DNA of 64,000 nt, from positions 89,873,980-89,937,979 of the forward strand of contig CP136063.1 of assembly GCA_032622095.1 (NCBI GenBank), in the 5' to 3' direction. The notes beneath the pieces are model-generated. The model worked only from the letters and a program-made list of their open reading frames with translations, did no database searches and was not told the DNA's origin. The position numbers were made by a program, and so were the translations under genes. This document shows positions 46,861 to 57,420 of this stretch, one piece after another (positions within the stretch are counted from its first letter, which is position 1; the number at the start of each line of letters is the position of its first letter). The stretch is from Siphonodentalium dalli (Eukaryota; Mollusca; Scaphopoda; Gadilida; Siphonodentaliidae).

Positions 46861-47376
46861 ACAGACATGCGCAGACGCCGCTCGCTACGAGAGATCAGTG
46901 CATGGCGATCGCAAATAAATTTTATTTTATTTTCGGAATATAAGATGATGAAAGGTATCGCCAGTTCGCCACCAGCAAGCATACGGTATGTTGTTATAGT
47001 TGACGTGCGGATAGATACATATCCTTATTTACGAATCAGTAATCATGTTTTATTAATGCAAATGTGTTTACATTTGTAATAACACGTGTTGGGGAATTCC
47101 AATTTGAACTGGGAATCACCGTATATGGAAGTTGTAAACCACACTCGGTCATCGACCAAACTGCCAAAACAATTAAATATTAATGAATTCCATATATGGA
47201 ATGCTATTCCAGAACTCTTACCTGTCGCACTATAAAATCAGAACGGGCTGGGTGGATCCAATATGGCCGCGAGTCAGTTACAAGGCGTATTTGACTAGTG
47301 AATTATCCCAACAAATCACTTGGGGTACTAAGTGACGTAAGTCACTTGAACGCTTATTTTCCCTCAACAGTTATAT
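46861..47376. other. Intron 2 sequence, nothing firm
   Basis: It contains an isolated good minus-strand donor (CGACAG/GTAAGAG near 47220), but no exon with a matching acceptor and phase is convincing. Confidence 0.3.
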
Positions 47377-47380
47377 TTAA

Positions 47381-47635
47381 CCCTTCCATGTCTGGAGCTT
47401 CTTGAAAGTTTGCGAAAACCATGTGCCAATGCATTATCTTATATATGCGAGTCGTCTCCCACAGGGAGCCTCGCATATATCAGAGAAAACATCGGGATAA
47501 CATTTATCTTGACCTTGTGAGCCAGTGCATTATGTTATATATGCGAGGTTCCCTATGGGGGACTCGCGTATATAAGAGAATGTACTGACAAAGGATATTT
47601 AATGCTGCACCAGCGCAGCTCCCGTCATGAAAGGG
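47381..47635. mobile_element. TTAA element, CATG/GGAGCT family, complete copy
   Basis: TTAA at 47377-47380 and 47636-47639. Ends CCCTTCCATGTCTGGAGCTT and reversed CCCTTTCATGACGGGAGCTG. Two copies of the shared tatatgcgag hairpin lie inside (about 47425-47495 and 47530-47590). Non-coding. Confidence 0.75.
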
Positions 47636-47780
47636 TTAATGAGGACGGGATTCATAGTGACCTAGCAAAAGTTTACACATAGCTCATTCGCTCCATTATT
47701 CCCCTTTTATTTAAACACACATATATATATATATATATATATAGAAACATAGAGATCGGAATACAAGTTACAGAAAAAAA

Positions 47781-48815
47781 GCAGATATAGCAAACAGTGT
47801 TTATAAATACAGCAGATATAGCAAACAGTGTTTATAAATACAGCAGATATAGCAAACAGTGTTTATAAATACAGCATATATAGCAAACAGTGTTTATAAA
47901 TACAGCAGATATAGTAAACAGTGTTTATAAATACAGCAGATATAGCAAACAGTGTTTATAAATACAGCAGATATAGCAAACAGTGTTTATAAATACAGCA
48001 GATATAGCAAACAGTGTTTATAAATACATACCATATATAGCAACAGTGTTTATAAATACACAGCAGATATAGCAAACAGTGTTTATAAATACATAGCAGA
48101 TATAGCAAACAGTGTTTATAAATACATAGCAGATATAGCAACAGTGTTTATAAATACACAGCAGATATTTCTTGTTTATAAATACATAGCAGATATAGCA
48201 AACAGTGTTTATTAATACACATCAGATATTTCATTGTTTATAAATACATAACAGATATAGCAAACAGTGTTTACAACTACATAGCAGATATAGCAAACAC
48301 TGTTAATAAATACACATCATATATAGCAAACAGTGTTAATAAATACACAGCATATATAGCAAACATTGTTTACAACTACATAGCAGATATAGCAAACAGT
48401 GTTAATAAATACACAGCAGATATAACAAACAGTGTTTATAAATACATAGCAGATATGGCAAATAGTGTTTATAAATACATAGCATATATAGCAACAGTGT
48501 TTATAAATACATAGCATATATAACAAACAGTGTTTATAAATACATAGCAGATATAACAAACAGTGTTTATTAATACACAGCAGATATATCAGTGTTTATA
48601 ACTACATAGCAGATATAGCAAACAGTGTTTATAACTACATAGCAGATATAGCAAACAGTGTTTATAAATACATAGCAGATATAGCAAACAGTGTTTATAA
48701 ATACATATCAGATACAGTAACATTGTTTATAACTACATAGCAGATATAGCAAACATTGTTTATAACTACACGGCAGCTATAGCAAACAGTGTTTATAAGT
48801 ACATAGCAGATATAT
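47781..48815. repeat. Minisatellite, unit 31-34 bp, about 31 copies
   Basis: The unit is gcagatatagcaaacagtgt plus ttataaatac(ata). The first copies are an exact 31 bp repeat and later ones lengthen to 33-34 bp with more variation. A (TA)n tract precedes it at about 47723. Translated frames over the array are repeat artefacts. Confidence 0.9.
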
Positions 48816-49511
48816 GTGTTAGGATTAGTATTGTGAAAAGGAGTAGTGTTCTGTCGTTTGATAAAACTTTAACCCCTATAAGAAACGATTTGCTTCTGAA
48901 ATGAATGAAATACTTAGATTTCAATAAATATCAATTATCTATTCTATAAATAAAGGGCAAGCATGAAAGTAGGGATCTTCAATGTCCATGTTATAGGGGC
49001 ATATAGGCGAATTGGAAATGTGATGATGAAATATATCCGAGCGCGGAGATCGCGGTGCTAACAGTCGTTTTTGGTTGTGTTATTCAAATAGGAGGGTGTC
49101 ACCCTTTCCCCCATGGGTACTGAATAACAGTCATCAAAGAGTGGTGAATCCTGCATATACCAGTTAAGAACATATAGATTACAAGTCATAATTATAATAT
49201 TTCACACTGATATGATAATTTTCACACATTGTCTAAAGTGATATCCATCATTTCAGCCCGCCAATATGTGTGACAGTGTATTACATCAAAACAAATTATG
49301 TTGTTGAATCCTGAATACCGGTTAAACATGAACCCACTCTGTCTCATGGTTCTGGAGAAGAAGATGTTTAAAGAATTGTTGACGGACAGATGGGCGGACG
49401 TCTCGACGGACATATGGACGGACGACATACGAGGAGTGATGACTATAGCTCCACCGGAGACGAACTAAAAGGAGCTCAACTATTACTATCACTTATCTTA
49501 AACGACCACAA
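48816..49511. other. Intron 2 sequence, nothing recognised
   Basis: A short tract of gacggac repeats near 49380-49425; otherwise no exon or repeat seen. Confidence 0.35.
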
Positions 49512-49515
49512 TTAA

Positions 49516-49685
49516 CCCTTTCAGTTTCAAGTCCGATTTTTGTATCAACCCATATTTCCTTGATCATTTTTCAAATTTATTGATTATAATAATGTGATAC
49601 ATTGATAGAAAGAGCTCGTTGAGCTCTTTCCATCAATGTATCACATTATTATAATCAATAAATTTCGGACTCGGCACTGAAAGGG
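49516..49685. mobile_element. TTAA element, CAGTGCC family, 170 bp hairpin copy
   Basis: TTAA at 49512-49515 and 49686-49689. Ends CCCTTTCAGTTTCAAGTCCG and reversed CCCTTTCAGTGCCGAGTCCG. The core is an almost perfect hairpin (tttattgattataataatgt and complement) around agctcgttgagct. The same core is interrupted in the copy at 62680-63823. Confidence 0.8.
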
Positions 49686-49689
49686 TTAA

Positions 49690-50439
49690 TAAATCTTATA
49701 ATACGACACATGCATCACGAGTGCCAGTTAACAGAGGGGTGTGAATCCTGCATATATACCATGTTATAATCACGCGACTCCCGCGGCCAATGAAAGGTGT
49801 TTAAGTGGATTTTGGTTTACGAGCTCATGTTCGTCCATATTAAAGGGCTTAAAAAGCTTAAGGGCTTAGAAATATGTCCATCCTTTGGGGCTACTGAATT
49901 GTGCATCCTTATGTGGCACACACATGCACAAAGAAATCGTGAAATTTAAAATATCTGGGAAACTCGCCCAAAGAGCCACAATTAGCAACTAATTCCCATC
50001 ATAGCCAGTTGAAAATTTAAGTCGTTAACTTGATGGAATTTTGAAGTATTTTGTGTCCATGTTAAAGGGTCATCACTGTCGACAAAGGTTTAGGAGATGA
50101 GCAACCCAAGCCCTAAAGGATGGACACCATTTAGACAAAATGGACACTGGGGGGGGGGGGGGGTCAAAGTTTAAGAGGTTTTTTTCATGTTGTTTTTAAA
50201 TGAATTAGTAGACTTTGAAGACTGCATTTTTTGCTCATAAGCCGAAATAGCCCCATAACCCAGTTTTGGACCAAGTCCATAGCTCATAAACCGATTTCGT
50301 TGGCGCGTACCGGAGGAGGGGTGTATGACACCCTCGTGTAGGTAAAGAAACTACCCATTCAGATGTGAGACATTTTGCAGCCATTTTCTAGCAAAGTATG
50401 ACGCATATTCCGTATCCTGTGGTACACTTGCTAAAAACT
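49690..50439. other. Intron 2 sequence, nothing recognised
   Basis: Contains a G-run near 50150; no exon or element ends seen. Confidence 0.35.
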
Positions 50440-50570
50440 AAAACAACGAGAACAATTTCAACCTATATGATGGGTAACATTTCCAATTGATGTATCGGGC
50501 ATAACATTTTCAACTACTGAAAATTTGGACCAAAGTTAGGGGAGGTATAGACATCCCCCGCACACAGTCC
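50440..50570. repeat. Dispersed repeat related to 40900-41060
   Basis: Same order of motifs: gagaacaatttcaacc, acatttccaat, accaaagttagggg. It lies about 20 bp outside the exon 2 donor. Confidence 0.5.
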
Positions 50571-50589
50571 CTGGTGAAATACTACTCAC

Positions 50590-50673
50590 CGGCTCCACCA
50601 GGATAAACCTCCTGTTCTGAGGCTCCACAACCTGCATCGCACAAATAGCCGTCTATCTTGTTCGCTGTGCAAT
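50590..50673 (-). CDS. Exon 2: short Cys-rich segment after the signal peptide
   Basis: The acceptor aatatttgttctacag ends at 50674; the donor GCCG/GTGAGTAG follows base 50590. The exon is 84 nt, phase 1 to 1. Residue 24 is Asp (G plus AT). Residues 25-51 begin CTANKIDGYLCDAGCG and end EVYPGGA. Three cysteines in 15 residues (25, 35, 39) suggest a small disulfide-bonded N-terminal knot, shorter than an EGF repeat. All three reading features (open frame, both splice consensus sites, matching phase on each side) support it. Confidence 0.8.
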
Positions 50674-51456
50674 CTGTAGAACAAATATTAACATATTTTA
50701 TTGTTATACAACAAGAACAGCAAAAATGTCCATGAAACTATTTTTGGTGACAAACATCTACATCTACATCTACTTGATACTCCATCGTCCTCAATGTGCT
50801 GAGGGTTATGTGGAGGAGCATGAAATTAAAAACTTAAAAGCATGTTTTTTTGTTTGTTATTTTGATAATTTATTAAAAGAAGTTGGAGCTTCATACTATT
50901 TAGAAGCTGTTTGTTTGTTTATAGGTGGAAACATATGTTTTGTGAGTTCTGATTTGAAACTGCCCGTGTTGTGGCAGTTTAAGAATATGTCAAGGGGGAG
51001 TTTGTTCCCATTTATGATTGTGCGTGGGAGGAAAAAGGCCTCGAGGTAATTTCTGACGGCTTTAACAGTACGCAAAGCAGAATGTTCCCTCAATGGGATA
51101 GCGACTATATAGCTTGCTCTCTGCCCGATAAATATAACAGAAATTCGGGCTCATTTACGATTTTATCATAAATAGTAGACACTTTTTGACGTTAGGTAGT
51201 TCGTTTGAAACATAATGATCAGCCATAGATGGCGGATAATGCGTGTATCAATAGGAAAATATATATGTTTAATTAACCATAAAATTGTGTAGCCTACTAT
51301 CTGCGCCCAAGTGTGGGTACTCACCATGGCATAATTTCGGGTACCAAAGCCGCAGATCGAGATTGTACAGTTTTCGGGCTATTAATGTATCGAATAAATA
51401 TTATATTATATGCATAATAATCCCAGATACTCATTAATGTTAGTGCATATAAACAT
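50674..51456. other. Intron 1 sequence, nothing firm
   Basis: A 107-codon plus-strand open frame at 50726-51049 (contains CFFVCYFDNLLKEVGAS) is not supported by any recognised domain. A possible 54 nt minus-strand exon just to the right (about 51325-51378) is discussed under rejected items. Confidence 0.3.
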
Positions 51457-53410
51457 CTAGCAGGGTTACTCGCGGCGTTGCCCAGGTTAAAGTGATGTGA
51501 AACCCTATGCATGTTGTGGAGATTTGGTGGGAATAGAGATTACTCTTGCTCAAAGTGTTACACGTATTCTCATAAAATATATATTCAAATAGCATCACAA
51601 AACATGATTCTTACAAATGGAATGTTAGTAGTGGCCCACCTTGTCAATTGTCATTTTATTTATCGCGATTAATCCGTTCCACCAATAAAGAAGTATTTAT
51701 TTATTTTCTGCGTATACGTCAGACGTTATGACATGAAACATGAACATCATAAGCACATTGGTTCGCAAAATTTAAAGACGACAATTTGGCTTTACATATA
51801 TAGAGATGTATCAATCAATCTAGTTGGTTAGACTAAGATTTTGAGGATACCTGGCTATCATATCTCCATGAAGATACATATGTTTTAAAGAAATGTTCAG
51901 GTGCTCCTCTGTTCGTGGCGCTATCTATTGGTGAAATAGTATCAGTTTAAAAGAAATGTTGCTATGCAAGTATATCAGCTACATGTGCCCGACACAGAGT
52001 GCGATTTTGAGTGGTGTATTGTATTTTTTGTGTGTGTGGAAACTATATTGAATGGAACAGACTCAATTGTGTTATAATATATACATGATCCATTCTAATA
52101 TGCAATCCCCTGACGGTTCGAGGGCTCTCAGTTTGCAAGAATATGTGTATCTGTTAAATAAAATGAGAAATATACGTTTAGTGCTTTCTTCTATGTATAT
52201 GTTTTGCTAGCTCATTATACGTTTTTTTACCCTCACGCACGATTTGATTCCTCGTATCATTTGAGAAGAACTTGTATGAATTTGATGGTTATTGGTACTA
52301 AGCATATTTTTTTGTCAGTTTTGGAGATATAATAAAAAAAACATTGGTGAAAATTGGAGAGTATACAAATTCGTATCAAATTTAGGGCCCTCATATCTCT
52401 CATCCAAACGGCACCAATTTGGCGTAACTAAACCACACGATTAGTTTTCTCGTATCACGGAGAATAATATGTATCAATTTGGTGGAAATCGGCGATAAAC
52501 ATATTGTTCATCTTTTTGTGTGTGTTCCTCTCATCCTCTATATATGCATCCTGACTCGAATAGCCCCACTTGTGACAGCTTGTGACATCCTTAAACCACA
52601 CAATTAGACTCCTGATATCATAGAGATGATTATTGATAAATAAGTTTGGTACTAATCGGCGACTAAATCAATTTTGATCAAATTTAGTGCCCACCCACCC
52701 CCTTCTCTCACCAAAAACATCACCAACACTGCGTCTTTAAATCACACGATCAGACTCCTCGTATTATGGATAAGAATGCGTATCACTTTGGTGGAAATTG
52801 TCGCTAAAATTATTGCGTAACAATTTTGGTGCTCCTCTGCCTTTCAGTTGACCCCTGACTTGAATGACGCCACTTTTGACAGATTTAAGCCACAATATTA
52901 GACTCCTCATACCATGGTTATATATAAGTTTCGTGGCAATCGACGACAAATTGTTTTTCTACCCCCCCCCCCCCCCTTCTGCCCCTGACAACAACGGCGT
53001 CACTTTTGAAAATTCTAACACACACCATTATCTTTCTCGTAAAAAGTTACCCCTGGTAGACCCCTTTGGTGCCATCTAGATGGTCCCTCGGCGTTAAACT
53101 TAGTTTATCAATGTTGATGCCCCTCTCCCCTTCCGTGCATCCCTGACTCGAACGGCGCCACGTTTGACATAATTAAACCACACCATCAGATTCCTTATAT
53201 CATGGGGATGATAATATATAAGTTTCGTGGCAATCGGCGACAATAAAAAATTCTGCCCCTCCCCCTTTTCTGCCCCAGACAACAACGGCGTCACTTTAGA
53301 AAATCCTAACCCACACCATTATCTTTATCGTAAAAAGTTACCCCTAGCAGACCCCTTTGGTGCCATCTAGATGGTCCCCTGTAAAGTTCTATAGAACACA
53401 GACAGACATT
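51457..53410 (-). mobile_element. Helitron-like element, reverse orientation, with internal degenerate repeats
   Basis: On the minus strand the element ends in a GC hairpin (cctgggcaacgccgcg), then taaccctg and CTAG at 51457-51460, the terminal layout of Helitron-like elements. Upstream lie about six diverged units of roughly 180 bp with cacacgatta.actcctc.tatcatgg and aagtttcgtggcaatcggcg (about 52230-53390). Near 53395-53410 (ttctatagaacacagacaga) is the likely 5' end. No Rep/helicase coding. Confidence 0.5.
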
Positions 53411-53436
53411 TGCAAATATAAATATAACTATTTGTG

Positions 53437-53827
53437 TCTCCTATATATTTTGAAGACCTCTGTCTGTCTGTATGTATGTCTGTCTGTCTGTATGTATGTC
53501 ATTGATACAAATCTACGATTCTAGACCGATCGGGACGAAACTTGGTACGTGTGTGTAGTTTGACCAGGCGGTCGTCAACGTCGTATTGGCGAGCCCGTGC
53601 GACGCAAGCTTCGCGCATGCGCAGACGAGATCTCGGAAACGGGTGGTGCTATCGACTTGAAATTTGCTATGTGAATGTATCTTGCCCCGGATACGAATTT
53701 TATCGGGTCGCCGAGCCCGTGCGACGCCAGCTTCGCGCATGCGCAGACCAGATCTCGGAAACGGGTGGAGCTATCGACTTGAAATTTGGTTTTTGAATAG
53801 CCCGGACAACGTCGGACTCATCGGCTA
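53437..53827 (+). mobile_element. Helitron-like element, head of a tandem pair
   Basis: Starts TCTCCTATATATTTTGAAGA, followed by ctgtctgtctgtatg microsatellite. Two internal repeats of cgcgcatgcgcaga..agatctcggaaacgggtgg lie at about 53613 and 53733. It ends with a hairpin (cccggacaacgtcgg) and CTAG at 53824-53827, followed by T. Confidence 0.65.
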
Positions 53828-54659
53828 GTCTATTATATATTTTGGAAGATCTGTCTGTGTGTGTGTGTCTGTCTGTTCGCGATGGACTCGAAAACGACCG
53901 AGCCGATTTCGATGAAACTTGGTATGTGGGGGTACTTTCGGCCGTGGAGTGGCATGGGCCTGTTAATTTGCCCCTGCGACGTGACCTTGAAATCGGGTCA
54001 TTTCAAGGTCGAACGCCCGAGTATCACGGGATTTCGATGAAAATTAGTGTCTGGGGATACTTTCGTATGGGGAGTGTCGTAAGCCTATTCGTTTGGCCGT
54101 GCAACGTGACATTGACCTTGAAATCGGGTCAATTCAAGGTCAAATCGCGAATTTTGATGGGATTTCGACGAAATTTGATACGTGGGGTTACTTTTGTCCA
54201 CTGAGTGTATTGGACGGGTCGAGTCGTGACCCCGACCTGACCTTGACCCTCAAAATTATCAATTCGAGGTCAAATCGGGTAAAACCGGATGGATTTCGAC
54301 GGGTACTTTTGTCGGGTACTTTTGTCCGGGCAGTGTTTTGGACTGGTCAAATCGTGACCCCACCTGACCTTGACCTTCAAAATGGACAATTCAAGGTCAA
54401 ATCGCGCAATGTCCACTGAGTGTTTTGGACGGGTCAAATCCTGACCCCGACTTGACCTTCAAAATGATCAATTCGAGGTCAAATCGGGTAAAACCGGATG
54501 GATTTCGACGGGTACTTTTGTCCGGGCAGTGTTTTGGAAGGGTCAAATCATTACCCCACATGACCTTGACCTTCAAAATGGACAATTCAAGGTCAAATCG
54601 CGCAATTCGCCGAAAAGCAGAGGGGAAACAGCCCGGACGAAGTCGGGTCCACATGCTAG
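53828..54659 (+). mobile_element. Helitron-like element, tail of the tandem pair
   Basis: Starts TCTATTATATATTTTGGAAG immediately after the CTAG of the previous element. A tctgtctgtgtgtgtgtctg tract is followed by four or five units with atttcgacg.aa.tt..ta and caattcaaggtcaaatcg. It ends cccggacgaagtcgggtc plus CTAG at 54656-54659, followed by T. It shares structure with 58658-59087 and about 59385-59725. Confidence 0.7.
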
Positions 54660-54663
54660 TTAT

Positions 54664-54975
54664 ATATATTCCATCATAATACGGAACAGCTGTGGCCTAG
54701 GAGTGTTTACAAAGAGGTATACAGAGATTAACAGATTCATTCCAAGATTTCCCCCGTTCTCAACCGAGAAACTAAGAGATAGATTTATTCTCCTTCCGTT
54801 GAGAATAATAGACTTTACAGCACAGTCCGATTCAAAATTAAGCACATAACACAAATCGGTACATCGACAAAAACAATATGTTCCCAGTTTATTCGACCTG
54901 ATCAGTTGAGAAATAGAATGTTTGGAGATCCCCCTTTCAAATCAGAATACGGAACAGCTGTGACCATATACAGTA
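54664..54975 (+). mobile_element. Fragment of the long AGGCCC variant
   Basis: ggaacagctgtggcctagga, ttccgttgagaataatagac and caaaaacaatatgttcccag match the 3.6-6.4 kb copy. Termini are missing on both sides. Confidence 0.5.
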
Positions 54976-55600
54976 TATCTAATATGATCATACGTAAACG
55001 TAATTTGCGCCAGTTTGTTACTGTTCATGGGATTATCGGATGCATTTTTATCTTTAGAATGATTTGATGATAAACCGTAACGGGACACAAGACAATCATA
55101 TATATATCAATAATCACATATAACGTAAAATGTTTGGCAGATGTGTCGTTTATCCTGACCGTGTAATACGTGTCTCAGCTGTCTGGTCATCGACGCAGTC
55201 CTCAGTGTCTGGAGTTTTGCGTGCCGATGTAGGTTGTGACGTCATGTTGCACGTCTTGATGTCATGATGCCTTTACTGTTTTTCCAAAAAGTTATCTTGA
55301 AAGATTTGGTTCAATTTACATTCAATTTTTTAAATATCTTTGGTTTTAGGAGCATGTTGTTCCTACATATGATGAAGTATAGCTAACATTTGACGGAACA
55401 AAGTTTTTAATTTTTTCCCTGGAGCATTTTGCCCAATTACACATTTCGAGGTGGTATTAATCAATACAAAATGGCGGCCGTTGCCAACAATAATTTTGGA
55501 CTCGGCTGACCCTTGAGTTATGAATAAATTATCTATTTTAGGTGAGTTCAATCTATTTTAAGATTGGGCTGAAAAAGTCGATTAGTATATCTCATATCCG
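54976..55600. repeat. Dispersed repeat, atgatcatacgtaaacg family, copy 1
   Basis: Shares tgatcatacgtaaacgtaat, aaaccgtaacgggacaca, tgtcgtttatcctgaccgtg and ggttgtgacgtcat with copies at about 55653-55999 and 57105-57420. The copies differ in internal length. Confidence 0.6.
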
Positions 55601-55607
55601 CATACGT

Positions 55608-55999
55608 ATACCCTAGGTCGCTTCGCTTCCGCGGCTTCGCCACGGGAGAGCGGGCACTAATATGATCATACGTAAACGTAATTTGCGCCCGTTTGTTACT
55701 GTTCATGGGATTATCGGATGAATTTTTATCTTTAGAAGGATTTGATGATAAACCGTAACGGGACACAAAACAATCATATATGTAAATAATCACATATAAC
55801 GTAAATGTTTGGCAGATGTGTCGTTTATCCTGACCGTGTAATAGCTGTTTGGCCATCGACGCAGTCCTCAGTGTCTGGAGTTTTGCGCGTCGATATAGGT
55901 TGTGACGTCATAATTTTGGACTCGGCTGACCCTTGAGTTATGAATAAATTATCTATTTTAGGTAAGTTAAATCTATTTTAAGATTGGGATGGAAAAGTC
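55608..55999. repeat. Same family, copy 2, preceded by a cttcgcttccgcggcttcg box
   Basis: The box ccctaggtcgcttcgcttcc plus gcggcttcgccacgggagag occurs at 55610-55655 and in a second place at about 59973-60018. The tail actcggctgacccttgagtt through ttaggtaagtt repeats the end of copy 1. Confidence 0.6.
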
Positions 56000-56246
56000 G
56001 ATTTGGACTCACAAGCAACAACTCATGCACTGTGTTGAGTGTTGTGCCTATATTCCACTATGACTCTACTGTATCCTCAAATTTGATTAAGAAATTTCTG
56101 AATGAAAAAAAAAGAGATTACTGTCGTCTCATCGTTAGATAATTTTTCCCCGTCACAAACATTTAATTCTGACCATTATGATTATGTACGTGTAATATAC
56201 CATTGCCTATTCTCGAACAACTTACTTACATGTATAATGTGCTTAC

Positions 56247-56316
56247 CCTGAGCCTGAGATTGGTACACTCTCAGAACTGATAAGATCCACAATGTCAGCA
56301 ATAAGGACCTCGTCAT
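56247..56316 (-). CDS. Exon 1 (first coding exon): start codon and signal peptide
   Basis: ATG at 56316-56314 directly follows an acceptor (ttctttttccccag), so a 5' UTR exon lies upstream, beyond about 56330. The exon encodes MTRSLLLTLWILSVLRVYQS plus QAQ. That is a basic residue, a hydrophobic core of about 13, and a polar end with a likely cleavage around QSQA/Q. The donor CTCAGG/GTAAGCAC follows base 56247 and leaves phase 1. Joined to exon 2 the mature chain would begin near QDCTANK. The start choice rests on the in-frame hydrophobic leader and on ATG being the first bases of the exon. Confidence 0.8.
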
Positions 56317-56357
56317 CTGGGGAAAAAGAAGGAATTATACAGGCGTCACATTGTTAA

Positions 56358-56766
56358 AATTATTATTTATTTGACTCGGGGGTAAAACAGATCTGATTCG
56401 AGTAGAGGAACCTACCCATCACAGCTCAGAGTGATCAGATATCGATCTTTTAAATTTGTTATTTCCCCGAGATGTGTAATTTTTCGCGGCCTGGCACATA
56501 TTCGTCCCGACGGTATCGGACCAAATTGCGGATGAAGATGGATAACTCTAAAATCAAGTGGCTTTGGTGTTAGATATTTGACAATCCGACCAAATTTCGT
56601 TGAACAAAATGTTGATAAAATAATAACGCGTTTTGTGCAATTTTATAGTTGACTGTGGATATCATCATTTTTGGGCAATTAATCGATTCTCATAACTGAA
56701 GCGACATTTCAATAAATGTTGTTGTTGTTGGAATCTGAGGATATGGAGACCATCGAATCGGTACCT
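56358..56766 (+). mobile_element. TTAA element, GGTACTC family, copy with decayed left end
   Basis: TTAA at 56354-56357 and 56767-56770. The right end gaatcggtacct and interior ttgactcgggggtaaaacag match 6548-6963. It sits only about 40 bp upstream of the exon 1 acceptor, so that intron's 3' end is hemmed in by a transposon. Confidence 0.65.
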
Positions 56767-57104
56767 TTAACGATGATCAATCTTTTCCGGACCACAAATT
56801 TCCCACTATTACATCAACAGCATAATTTTTATAAATCCGATTTCAAGACTACAAATAGTTATTTTGTGACTAAAATACAGATAGAACTGAAGATTTGGTA
56901 TATTATTTATCTGTAAAGGCATAATACAACTGTTTATTTCGATTGTAATTCGCGATAAATTAAATCTTTTAGATGATCTGCAATTTTCCTTGATTGAGTG
57001 TGATAACAAGATATAGAGAATGCCCTCTCTTGATACACTTTCATTGCGGATTTCTGTTCTAAAAATAGCCCACAAAACTGCCCCATGAAATTCTAATTAA
57101 ATTT

Positions 57105-57420
57105 ATATTATGATCATACGTAAACGTAATTTGCGCCCGTTTGTTACTGTTCATGGGATTATCGGATGAATTTTTATCTTTAGAAGAATTTGATGATTAA
57201 CACTAACGGGACACAGGACAATAATATATACAATGTACGTATGTCAATAATCACATGTAACGTAAATGTGGATGTTTAGCCTGCCCGTGTAATACGAGTC
57301 TCAGCTGTCTGGCCATCGACGCAGACATGTCTGGAATTTTGCGCGCCGATGTAGGTTGTGACGTCATGATGTACGTCTTGATGTCATGACGCCTTTGCTG
57401 GTTTCCCCAAGAAGCAATCT
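57105..57420. repeat. atgatcatacgtaaacg family, copy 3
   Basis: Begins tgatcatacgtaaacgtaat and includes catcgacgcag and gatgtaggttgtgacgtcat. Includes a TGACGTCA palindrome, as in the other copies. Confidence 0.6.

Larger units (their letters stand above)
1..56316 (-). other. Split gene locus: secreted or membrane protein with novel beta-rich domain and cadherin-like repeat
   Basis: Seven exons on the minus strand (listed separately) join into one open frame of 310 residues that leaves the window at base 1. All six junctions are phase-compatible: 1, 1, 1, 2, 1, 1. Predicted layout is signal peptide (1-23), Cys-rich linker (24-51; Cys 25, 35, 39), an unrecognised beta-rich extracellular domain (about 53-211), then a cadherin-like repeat (about 213-310). 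Phase-1 junctions dominate, as is usual for shuffled extracellular modules. Introns are about 5.6, 4.1, 10.6, 3.7, 18.1 and 13.2 kb and are filled with transposons. An upstream non-coding exon is implied because exon 1 begins with an acceptor directly before ATG. I do not recognise an orthologue; the exon chain is seen, the extracellular role is inferred. Extra symmetrical exons inside the long introns could have been missed. Confidence 0.8.

Noticed and set aside
47200-47232. Minus-strand donor CGACAG/GTAAGAG in intron 2
   Set aside because: No open segment with a convincing acceptor and matching phase precedes it.
47956-48559. Repeated YLLCIYKH-type peptides on the minus strand
   Set aside because: Translation of the 31-34 bp minisatellite; a unit length not always divisible by three and in-frame drift argue against a protein.
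51325-51378. Possible extra 54 nt minus-strand exon with a good donor (CATG/GTGAGTACC)
   Set aside because: The acceptor side has no pyrimidine tract, and exons 1 and 2 already join in phase without it. Not excluded, but not supported.
54093-54849. Overlapping plus-strand frames of 80-110 codons
   Set aside because: They translate the tandem caattcaaggtcaaatcg units of a Helitron-like element.
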